DNA from: Hymenobacter caeli
GTDB lineage: Bacteria; Bacteroidota; Bacteroidia; Cytophagales; Hymenobacteraceae
Assembly (NCBI RefSeq): GCF_013294115.1
Contig: NZ_JABSNP010000016.1
Coordinates: 60,675-124,674 of the forward strand
Direction of reading: 5' to 3'
Length of the DNA: 64,000 nt
Made by a program: the position numbers and the translations under genes. Each line of letters begins with the position of its first letter. The stretch's first letter is position 1. Under the pieces are notes generated by a model that was given only the letters and a program-made list of their open reading frames with translations, ran no database searches and had not been told where the DNA came from. Below, one piece after another: positions 16,735-23,629 of the stretch.

Positions 16735-17133
16735 CTACGGCCGCCGCAGCCGCAGTACGCCTTGGTGCAGCGAGATGATTTCCAGGGTGTAGTCGGGGGT
16801 GCTGCCGTCGTCGAGGTGCACGCGCAGGTGGGTGGGGTCGGGGGCCGTCCAGGTGCCATCGTGCCCGGCCAGGCCGTCGGTGGGCGCAATGTCGAACTGC
16901 TTGAAGCGGCCCGCCGGCCCAATGGCGAAACCTGTGCGGCCCCGGCTGGGCTTGAAGCGGTAGGTGTTGGGCCGGTAGGCGAGGGTGTCGGCGCGGTCGT
17001 CTTCCGGCGATTGCAGCCAAGTGCCTTGCAGCTCTTTGGCGGCGACGGGTAGGGCTGCGCGGCGCGGCTGGCACGCCGCAGCCAGCAGCAGTACCGGTAT
17101 AAATACCAACCAGCGGGACGAAATAGGGGCCAT
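16735..17133 (-). CDS. Small lipoprotein, lipocalin-like
   Basis: A 132-residue protein with a lipoprotein signal (LVFIPVLLLAAAC, Cys at residue 21). The mature part KELQGTWLQSPED...YRFKPSRGRTGFAI...DGTWTAPDPTHLRVHL...YTLEIISL reads as a small beta barrel of the lipocalin-like type common in Bacteroidetes. No ligand can be proposed. It lies 190 bp upstream of the GH13 gene on the same strand. Confidence 0.75.
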   Translation of the reverse strand: MAPISSRWLVFIPVLLLAAACQPRRAALPVAAKELQGTWLQSPEDDRADTLAYRPNTYRFKPSRGRTGFAIGPAGRFKQFDIAPTDGLAGHDGTWTAPDPTHLRVHLDDGSTPDYTLEIISLHQGVLRLRRP

Positions 17134-17257
17134 GAGCGTTGGAATAAGTAAGCAAAAATCAAAGCGTTGGGGCTGGGCCCGCGGTAGAAAAGCCGTTGGC
17201 CCGGCCCCGCAAGCTACGCCCGGCGGTACCTTCGCTGCCCCCTAACGACCCTTTCCC

Positions 17258-19018
17258 GTGGACAACCGCGCCCTTACCCGCGCCTTCCGGCTGGCGGCGC
17301 AGCTCATGGAGCTGCACGACGAAAACCCCTTCAAAATCCGGGCCATCGAAGGCACTGCCACGGCCCTGGAGGCCCTGAGCTTCCCAGTGGCCGAGGTGGA
17401 GCGCCCCGGCCTGCCCGACCGCACCGGCCTGAGCAAAACTGCCGCCGCCAAAGTGGCCGAGCTGCTCGACACGGGCACGTTCTCCGACTTGCAGCGCCTG
17501 CTCGAAATCACCCCGCCCGGCGTGGTGGAGCTGCTGAAAATCAAGGGCATTGGCCCGAAAAAGATTAGGGCCCTGTGGCGCGAGCTGGGCATCGAAAGCG
17601 CCGAACAGCTGCGCGACGCCGCCGAGGCCGACCAGGTGAGCAAGCTCAAGGGCTTTGGCCAGAAAACCCAGCAGGGCATCCTGGAAGCCCTCGAATTCAC
17701 CGATCAAAGCAAGGGCAAGCTGCTGTATCCGCAGGCCGAGGAACTGGGCGAAGCCCTGGCCCGCCGCCTGCGCGAAACCCTCGGCACCGAGCAGGTAGCA
17801 GTAGCCGGCGAAACCCGCCGCCGCCTCGAAACCGTGGAAACCGTGGCCCTGGTGGCCGCCACCGACGCGCCCGAAAAGGCGCACGAGCTGCTCAATTCGC
17901 TCGAAGGCCTGGTGCCCGCGCCGGCGCTCTCGGGGCCCTTCGCCTGGCGCGGCACCGCCGCCGGCTCGGGCGCGGCCGTGGAGGTGCTGCTGGTGGCGCC
18001 CGAAGATTTTGTGAACGAGCTGTTCCTTCAAACCGCCACCGAAGCGCACCTGGCCGAGCCGCTGCCCAGCGCCGCCGGCCAGGGCCCCGGCCAGCCGGCC
18101 ACCCTGCGCCAGTGGGCCCGCCGCGAGAAATTCGCCCAGGAAGAGCTGATTTACGAAAAAGCCGGCCTACAATACCTGGTGCCCGAGCTGCGCGAGGGCC
18201 TGGGCGAAATTGCGCTGGCCGCCGAAAACAAGCTGCCCCGCCTGCTCGAAGACGGCGATATCCGCGGTTCGCTGCACAACCACAGCACCTACTCCGACGG
18301 CAACCACTCGCTGCGCGAAATGGCCACTTGGCTCCGCGACCACGGCTTCGAGTACCTGGGAATATGCGACCACTCGCAGGCCGCCCACTACGCCAACGGC
18401 CTCAGCGCCGACCGCGTGCGCCAGCAGCACCAGGAAATCGACCAGCTCAACGCGGAGCTGGCGCCCTTCCGCATTTTCAAGGGAATAGAGAGCGACATCC
18501 TCAGCGACGGGGCCCTGGACTACGCGCCCGACGTGCTGGCGAGTTTCGATTTCATCGTGGCATCGGTGCACTCCAACCTGAAGATGGACGAGCGCAAGGC
18601 CACCGACCGCCTGCTGCGCGCCATTGCCAACCCGTACTGCACCATGCTGGGCCACCCCACCGGCCGCCTGCTGCTGCGCCGCCAGGGGTATCCCATTGAT
18701 TACAAGGCCGTCATCGACGCCTGCGCGCAGCACCAGGTCATCATCGAAATCAACGCCAACCCCTGGCGCCTCGACCTCGACTGGCGCTGGGTGCGCTACG
18801 CCCTCGACCAGGGCGTGCAGCTCAGCATCAACCCCGACGCCCACCACACCGACGGCTACGCCGACACCCGCTACGGCGTGCTCATGGGCCGCAAGGGTAT
18901 GCTAACCAAGGAGATGACGTTCAACACGAAATCGGTGGACGAGGCCGCCGCCTACTTCGCTGCCCGCAAAGCCGCCATCAAGCCGCCGGAAGTTTTCAAA
19001 GCTTCGCTATTCGAGTAG
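17258..19018 (+). CDS. PolX-like HhH-PHP protein with degenerate polymerase domain
   Basis: A 586-residue protein from GTG 17258. Order: helix-hairpin-helix N-terminal 8-kDa domain (about 1-100, IKGIGPKKIRALW), second HhH (LKGFGQKTQQGI), nucleotidyltransferase fold (about 165-320) and a C-terminal PHP domain (about 335-586). In active PolX the palm reads GSxRR followed by D-x-D; here it is AGETRRRLETVETVALVA (about 182-199), with no Asp, so polymerisation is probably lost. The PHP metal site looks intact: HNHSTYSDGNH, CDHS, GIESDIL, SVHSN, GHPTGR, EINANP, NPDAHH. A role as a PHP-type exonuclease or AP-site processing enzyme is more likely than a polymerase. Confidence 0.9.
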   Translation: MDNRALTRAFRLAAQLMELHDENPFKIRAIEGTATALEALSFPVAEVERPGLPDRTGLSKTAAAKVAELLDTGTFSDLQRLLEITPPGVVELLKIKGIGPKKIRALWRELGIESAEQLRDAAEADQVSKLKGFGQKTQQGILEALEFTDQSKGKLLYPQAEELGEALARRLRETLGTEQVAVAGETRRRLETVETVALVAATDAPEKAHELLNSLEGLVPAPALSGPFAWRGTAAGSGAAVEVLLVAPEDFVNELFLQTATEAHLAEPLPSAAGQGPGQPATLRQWARREKFAQEELIYEKAGLQYLVPELREGLGEIALAAENKLPRLLEDGDIRGSLHNHSTYSDGNHSLREMATWLRDHGFEYLGICDHSQAAHYANGLSADRVRQQHQEIDQLNAELAPFRIFKGIESDILSDGALDYAPDVLASFDFIVASVHSNLKMDERKATDRLLRAIANPYCTMLGHPTGRLLLRRQGYPIDYKAVIDACAQHQVIIEINANPWRLDLDWRWVRYALDQGVQLSINPDAHHTDGYADTRYGVLMGRKGMLTKEMTFNTKSVDEAAAYFAARKAAIKPPEVFKASLFE

Positions 19019-19021
19019 GTA

Positions 19022-19114
19022 CCACTGGCTGTTGGCCATTAGCTGCTGGCTGCTAGCTTTTTGTGCAAAGGTCCCGAAGAAAGCTAACAGCCAGCAGCTA
19101 ATGGCTAACAGCTA
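19022..19114. repeat. Intergenic inverted repeat (AGCTGTTAGCTA family)
   Basis: TGGCTGTTGGCCATTAGCTG and GCTGGCTGCTAGCTTT are mirrored by AAAGCTAACAGCCAGC and AGCTAATGGCTAACAGCTA. It lies between two co-directional genes; the same word family recurs near 25917, 48264 and 52685. Confidence 0.7.
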
Positions 19115-19115
19115 A

Positions 19116-20180
19116 ATGATGAAAATCCTCGTTCTCCGCTTTTCCTCCATCGGCGACATCGTGCTGACCACGCCCGTGGTTAGGGCCCTGGCGCAGCAGG
19201 TGCCGGGCGCGGAGGTGCATTTTGCCACCAAGCCCGCCTACCGGGGCCTGCTGGAGCCCAATCCGTACATCGCCAAAGTGCACGTGCTCAGCGGCTCGCT
19301 GCGCGAGTTGGTGCGCGAGCTGCGGGCCGAGAAGTTCGATTTTATCGTCGATTTGCACAACAACCTGCGCACGCGGCTGCTCAAGCTCCAGCTCAACGTG
19401 AGGTCGGCCAGCTTCGACAAGCTGAACCGCCAGAAGTGGCTGCTGGTCAACTTCAAAATCAACACGCTGCCTAAAATCCACGTCGTGGACCGCTACCTGG
19501 CCGCCGCCGCGCCGCTGGGCGTGCGCAACGACGGCCAGGGCCTCGACTACTTCATCCCTGAAAGCCAGGAAATCGACCTGCGCGACCTGCCCGCGGGCTT
19601 CCAGCGCGGCTACGTGGCGGTGGCCATCGGGGCCCAGCACGCCACTAAGCGCCTACCCGTCGAAAAGCTCATCGAGCTGTGCGCCAAGCTCAACCGGCCC
19701 ATTGTGCTGCTCGGGGGCCCCGAAGACGAAACCACCGGCCACGTCATCGAGCTGGCGTTCGACGCCGGCGCGGGCCGCGCCGAGCCCACGGCCCGCATCC
19801 CCGAAAGCCCGTATTATTTCCCCAAAACGTCCTCCCTGCACGCCTTCGCCAACCCGCTCATCCACAACGGTTGCGGGCGCTACTCGCTGCACCAATCGGC
19901 CTCGCTGGTGCGGCAAGCGCAGCTGGTGGTGAGCCACGACACGGGCCTGATGCACATCGCAGCAGCCTTCAAAAAGGAGATTTTTAGCGTGTGGGGCAAC
20001 ACGGTGCCGGCCTTCGGCATGTACCCCTACAAAACCGAATTCCGTGCCCTGGAAGTGCTGAACCTGAGCTGCCGCCCCTGCTCCAAAATCGGCTTCGCGA
20101 AATGCCCGCAGGGCCATTTTAAGTGCATGAACGACCAGGCGTTAGATTTGAACCTGCCGCCGCCCCGCGACGGCCGCTAG
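19116..20180 (+). CDS. Glycosyltransferase family 9, second copy
   Basis: A 354-residue GT9 protein. MKILVLRFSSIGDIVLTTPV is the classical heptosyltransferase N-terminus; LLGGPEDE and SHDTGLMHIAAAFKKEIFSVWG form the donor site, and the C-terminus CRPCSKIGFAKCPQGHFKC repeats the Cys cluster of the GT9 at 2536. It probably adds a heptose-like sugar to the lipid A core. Two ATG codons stand in tandem at 19116 and 19119. It follows an intergenic repeat and is 25 bp from the next gene, so the two may be co-transcribed. Confidence 0.9.
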   Translation: MMKILVLRFSSIGDIVLTTPVVRALAQQVPGAEVHFATKPAYRGLLEPNPYIAKVHVLSGSLRELVRELRAEKFDFIVDLHNNLRTRLLKLQLNVRSASFDKLNRQKWLLVNFKINTLPKIHVVDRYLAAAAPLGVRNDGQGLDYFIPESQEIDLRDLPAGFQRGYVAVAIGAQHATKRLPVEKLIELCAKLNRPIVLLGGPEDETTGHVIELAFDAGAGRAEPTARIPESPYYFPKTSSLHAFANPLIHNGCGRYSLHQSASLVRQAQLVVSHDTGLMHIAAAFKKEIFSVWGNTVPAFGMYPYKTEFRALEVLNLSCRPCSKIGFAKCPQGHFKCMNDQALDLNLPPPRDGR

Positions 20181-20205
20181 GGCCCCTTCACCAACCCGCG
20201 AAGCC

Positions 20206-20472
20206 ATGTCCGACATCTGCCAGCACCTCGCCCACATCACCCACATCATCCCGGATACCAAGCACGTGTGCCCCGAGTGCGTGGCCCTGGGCGACGCCTG
20301 GGTGCACCTGCGCACCTGCCAGGAGTGCGGCCACGTGGGCTGCTGTGACGATTCGAAGAACAAACATGCCACCAAGCACTTCCACGCCGTGGGCCACCCC
20401 GTCATCGCCTCCGCCCAGTCCGGCGAGCGGTGGCTCTGGTGCTACGTGGACGAGCAAATGGTGGAATATTAG
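20206..20472 (+). CDS. UBP-type zinc finger protein
   Basis: An 88-residue protein consisting of one ZnF-UBP domain: CQHL near the start, CPECVALGDAWVHLRTCQECGHVGCCDDSK, then HATKHFHAVGHPVI and WLWCYVDE. The Cys and His pattern is complete. In eukaryotes this fold binds the ubiquitin C-terminus; bacterial single-domain versions have no settled role. It begins 25 bp after the GT9 stop. Confidence 0.92.
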   Translation: MSDICQHLAHITHIIPDTKHVCPECVALGDAWVHLRTCQECGHVGCCDDSKNKHATKHFHAVGHPVIASAQSGERWLWCYVDEQMVEY

Positions 20473-20547
20473 GGGCCCATTAAGAACCCACCAGCGCCCC
20501 TGAAAGGATCAACCAAACTTTTTGCGCGGCGCACGCATATTTGCCTT

Positions 20548-20587
20548 ACAAAAAATAAGGGGCCAAACCTCACGGCTCAGCCCCTTA
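20548..20587 (-). terminator. Terminator of the structured minus-strand transcript
   Basis: On the minus strand TAAGGGGC pairs with GCCCCTTA around a loop and is followed by TTTTTT. Confidence 0.75.
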
Positions 20588-20589
20588 CC

Positions 20590-20724
20590 CTACTTAATCC
20601 AGTGTTCGGCGGCCGTTAAGGCTCCGCCGCCCACCAGAAATCAAAGAAGCCATTTTACCAGCCCTTCGGGTATTCGGACGTCAAGCCTGAACTTAACCTC
20701 CGATTTCGCACGTTCCTTTTCCAT
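20590..20724 (-). pseudogene. Small ORF with in-frame TGA, or structured RNA
   Basis: ATG 20724 opens a 27-codon frame (MEKERAKSEVKFRLDV..., ending KWLL) stopped by TGA at 20641-20643. The same frame then continues FLVGGGALTAAEHWIK to TAG at 20590, right before the terminator. Read through the TGA, the product looks like a 44-residue protein with a charged N-terminus and one membrane helix, and TGG in place of TGA would give KWLLWFLVGGG. The transcript also folds into several hairpins (see the leader entry), so it could be a non-coding RNA. No homologue is known to me. Confidence 0.4.
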
Positions 20725-20855
20725 ATGGATGAGAAGATTAGGTGCTCCAACACCTACTTCTTGAACCCTCGGTCGCTACCAACGGCCGGGGGTTCACCGT
20801 TTATATATAGGCAACCGCGTTGGCGAGGTGTGTACCGTGCGTTGCGCCAAAGGTA
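20725..20855 (-). promoter_or_regulatory. Promoter box and structured leader of the minus-strand transcript
   Basis: TACCTTTG (minus strand, 20848-20855) matches the -7 consensus. Between it and the ATG at 20724 are two hairpins: GAACCC...GGGTTC around 20763-20795, and GAAGTAGGTG pairing with CACCTAATCTTC just downstream. The leader is about 115 nt, long for this genome. It does not match the 6S, tmRNA, SRP or RNase P signatures I know. Confidence 0.45.
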
Positions 20856-20903
20856 GCGGCGAAACGCATGCGGTAAATGTGGCCGCGGGTGGCAAAAGAA
20901 TGG

Positions 20904-21314
20904 CTATTTCTGCCATTGAAATTCCACTGCGGGAATGGCTAAGCTGTCCAGCACACGTTGAAATTGCTTTTCGGAAAGCGGCGTACTCATAGCCGACCGT
21001 ACCGCGGGGTCGCCAATATCGGACGCGAAATCTTGTGCGCGGATTATATACTGATAAAAGCCATCGTCCCTTTTAGCGAAAATGAAATCAGCGGTGTAGC
21101 CAACTTTGCTAACGCCATGAATTCTCTCCGCATCGATACCCCTTGATGTATCGGGCCCCTCGGATATAAAATAATAAAGCGTTTTATCATATCCTGCCGG
21201 GTCATCAGCCACAAGATATGGTCCGACGATTTGCTGCTCACTCATGTCGAGGCACGAAGTGAGAATAAAATTGAGAATAAATAGAATAGGCGTGAACAAA
21301 TAGGTTTTTTTCAT
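20904..21314 (-). CDS. Orphan lipoprotein
   Basis: A 136-residue lipoprotein (MKKTYLFTPILFILNFILTSC, Cys at residue 21) with a small mature domain including FIFAKRDDGFYQYIIRAQD. I do not recognise the family; it resembles small cell-surface or immunity-like proteins. Its base composition is clearly lower in GC than the neighbouring housekeeping genes, as in the next two genes, suggesting recent acquisition of the block. Confidence 0.75.
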   Translation of the reverse strand: MKKTYLFTPILFILNFILTSCLDMSEQQIVGPYLVADDPAGYDKTLYYFISEGPDTSRGIDAERIHGVSKVGYTADFIFAKRDDGFYQYIIRAQDFASDIGDPAVRSAMSTPLSEKQFQRVLDSLAIPAVEFQWQK

Positions 21315-21333
21315 AGCAAACAGCTCCGTTTAA

Positions 21334-21621
21334 TCACCACCGATAGAGAAAACCATTTATTAAATGGTTTTCTCTATCGGTGGCTTTTTCAAGATTCTCA
21401 GGGTACATACTTACTCCTGAATAGATATTATAATGAAGAACGAACAATGCGCTTTCATATCGAAAAATCCAATATGCAGTGTCAAGACCATCGAGTTTAT
21501 TGATAAACTCCACATTAAATTTTGCTTCTAGCTTGTCAGCAGTATTATAAAAAAGATTATAATCGCAGTTTTCTTCAATAATTAGCTCATTATAGCCATT
21601 AGCTTTGTCTATCTTAATCAT
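21334..21621 (-). CDS. AT-rich orphan protein, DUF3630-like
   Basis: A 95-residue soluble protein with the stretch LDTAYWIFRYESALFVLHYN and YSGVSMYPE, which reminds me of DUF3630-type small proteins, at low certainty. The last 15 or so codons lie inside a perfect 47-nt palindrome (21337-21383), so the C-terminus is encoded by a hairpin and may be an extension gained when an older stop was lost. It starts 26 bp after its upstream neighbour. Confidence 0.65.
   Translation of the reverse strand: MIKIDKANGYNELIIEENCDYNLFYNTADKLEAKFNVEFINKLDGLDTAYWIFRYESALFVLHYNIYSGVSMYPENLEKATDRENHLINGFLYRW
21337..21383. repeat. Perfect 47-nt palindrome at a gene end
   Basis: Arms 21337-21359 and 21361-21383 are exact 23-nt complements around one T; the core is CGATAGAGAAAACCATTTA. 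It overlaps the 3' end of the coding region at 21334 and probably acts as a terminator on both strands. Confidence 0.85.
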
Positions 21622-21647
21622 TTTTATATATAAAACAGGTTGCTATA

Positions 21648-22007
21648 TTATTCATAATTGGTGTTAATCCAGTGCCGTTTAAAAGGTGGCCATTCGAGCA
21701 CGGAAAATAATTTACTCCTTCGAAAATCGTAGTTGCTGAACCAGTTCTCATAAAAAAAGAACTTATCGCCTGACTCGTCAATCACCCCATATGTTATCAA
21801 AAACGCATCATCGTTAAAGTGTTGATCATCTGCGTCGGTTACGTAAGTTAATAGCTCTTTCTTAGTCACGCCTGATGCCAGTAAATAAATAGTAGGGCCA
21901 TCATTTGTAAAAGCAAGTGGGCCCAGGCTGCTTTTGACGAATGTCTTTCGTTCATCACTCAAAGACACTTTCTTTCCGATGAATAAGCTTCTGAAAAATG
22001 CTTTCAT
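21648..22007 (-). CDS. AT-rich orphan protein
   Basis: A 119-residue soluble protein from ATG 22007 (MKAFFRSLFIGKKVSLSDER). The second half is rich in aromatic residues (KFFFYENWFSNYDFRRSKLF). I do not recognise it; a role as an immunity-type protein is a guess from size and style. It begins 19 bp after the serS stop on the same strand and could be transcribed from serS. The frame is open further upstream into serS, but those codons are serS read in another frame. Confidence 0.7.
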   Translation of the reverse strand: MKAFFRSLFIGKKVSLSDERKTFVKSSLGPLAFTNDGPTIYLLASGVTKKELLTYVTDADDQHFNDDAFLITYGVIDESGDKFFFYENWFSNYDFRRSKLFSVLEWPPFKRHWINTNYE

Positions 22008-22026
22008 CCTGCTCGATAAATAGTTT

Positions 22027-23301
22027 TTACCCAATCCGCGAGAAGCCGCAGTAGCCGTGCAGCACCTCGGGCAGCTCGATGCCGTCGGCGGTTTGGTTGT
22101 TTTCCAGCAGGGCGGCCACGATGCGGGGCAGGGCCAGGGCCGAGCCGTTGAGCGTGTGCAGGAGCTGGGTTTTGCCGCCATCGGCGCGGTAGCGGCACTT
22201 TAGGCGGTTGGCCTGGTAAGTTTCGAAGTTGGACGCCGACGACACTTCGAGCCAGCGGCCCTGGGCGGCGCTCCACACCTCCAAATCATACGTCAGGGCG
22301 CTGGTGAAGCCCATGTCGCCGCCGCACAGGCGCAGCACGCGGTAGGGGAGGCCCAGCTTTTGGAGCAGGCTTTCGATGTGGGCCACCATGCCGTCGAGGG
22401 CGGCGTAGCTGTTTTCGGGCTGGGTAATCTGCACAATCTCCACCTTGTCGAACTGGTGCAGGCGGTTGAGGCCCCGCACGTCGGCGCCCCACGAGCCGGC
22501 CTCGCGGCGGAAGCAGGGCGTGTAGGCTGCGTTGCGGATGGGCAGCTTCTCGACCGGGATAATCTCGTCGCGGTAGAGGTTCGTCACCGGCACCTCGGCC
22601 GTGGGGATGAGGTAGAGGTCGTCCTTGGCGTCGTGGTACATCTGGCCCTCCTTGTCGGGCAGCTGGCCGGTGGCGGTGGCGCTGGCCTCGTTCACCACGA
22701 TGGGGGGCTGCACTTCAGTATAGCCGGCGGCGCGGGCTTCGTCCAGGAAAAAGTTGATGAGTGCCCGCTGCAACCGGGCCCCCTGGCCCTTGTACACCGG
22801 AAAGCCGGCCCCCGTCACCTTAATGCCCAGCTCAAAATCAATGATGTCGTATTTTTTGATCAGCTCCCAATGCGGCTGGGCCCCGTCGTACAGGTCGGGC
22901 TTGGTGCCGTGCTCGCGCACCAGCTCGTTGTCGGCGGCGGCGCGGCCTTCGGGCACGCTGGCGTGGGGCAGGTTGGGCAGCTTGTAGAGCAGCTGCTGGA
23001 TGGCCAGTTCCACCTGCGTCAGCTCGTCGGTGGCGGTTTTGGTGTGCTGCTTGAGCGCCGTGGTGCGAAGTTTCAGGGTTTCGGCGCCGGCCTTGTCGCC
23101 GCTTTTCATCAGGGCCCCAATCTGGCGGGCGAGGTCGTTGGCTTCGGCCTGGGCGGCGTCGTGGGCGGTTTGCAGGGCCCGGCGGCGCTGGTCGAGGTCG
23201 AGGACGGCGGCCACGTCGGCGGGGCCCGTGGGGTAGTGTTTCTTGGCGAGGCCGGCCAGTACCCGGTCGGTTTGTTCTTTGAGGACGGAAACTTGCAGCA
23301 T
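22027..23301 (-). CDS. serS: Serine--tRNA ligase
   Basis: A 424-residue class II aminoacyl-tRNA synthetase, the usual length. The N-terminal coiled-coil arm (about 30-100) is followed by the core: motif 2 region FRREAGSWGADVRGLNRLHQF and motif 3 region NGSALALPRIVAALLEN. QVSVLKEQTDRVLAGL at the start is typical. A TACCTTTG box (23327-23334, minus strand) lies 26 bp upstream. In-frame codons before ATG 23301 are noise. Confidence 0.97.
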   Translation of the reverse strand: MLQVSVLKEQTDRVLAGLAKKHYPTGPADVAAVLDLDQRRRALQTAHDAAQAEANDLARQIGALMKSGDKAGAETLKLRTTALKQHTKTATDELTQVELAIQQLLYKLPNLPHASVPEGRAAADNELVREHGTKPDLYDGAQPHWELIKKYDIIDFELGIKVTGAGFPVYKGQGARLQRALINFFLDEARAAGYTEVQPPIVVNEASATATGQLPDKEGQMYHDAKDDLYLIPTAEVPVTNLYRDEIIPVEKLPIRNAAYTPCFRREAGSWGADVRGLNRLHQFDKVEIVQITQPENSYAALDGMVAHIESLLQKLGLPYRVLRLCGGDMGFTSALTYDLEVWSAAQGRWLEVSSASNFETYQANRLKCRYRADGGKTQLLHTLNGSALALPRIVAALLENNQTADGIELPEVLHGYCGFSRIG

Positions 23302-23326
23302 GGGGGGCGGGTTAGGAAAGCGGCGG

Positions 23327-23334
23327 CAAAGGTA
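23327..23334 (-). promoter_or_regulatory. -7 box of serS
   Basis: TACCTTTG on the minus strand fits TAnnTTTG, 26 bp upstream of the serS start. I could not place a clear -33 box. Confidence 0.5.
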
Positions 23335-23629
23335 GGCCGGCAGGCAGCCGATTTGGCCGTTCGCTCGTAATCCCCTAACATTGCGGTAGCAACCGGCCCC
23401 CGTGGCCGGGCCGGCGGGCCCCGAGGGCCGCTGGCCCGCACCGACCACCTACCTCTTTTTTAAGTAGCGCCGGGTTGCCCCATTATTATTGCTCCACCCG
23501 ATTTGTGTTGTTGTGCCGCGCCGACGCGGCCCCTCGGCCGGCGGCTTGCCGGCCGTTGTCCCCGCGCCACGGGCGGCCCCGCAGCGGCCCGCCGGCCCCT
23601 CCCCGATATTCCCTCCCTCTAATTTTTCT

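Noticed and set aside
20548..20855. 6S RNA, tmRNA, SRP RNA or RNase P RNA
   Set aside because: None of their signature sequences is present; only hairpins, a promoter-like box and a terminator are seen, so I left it unnamed.
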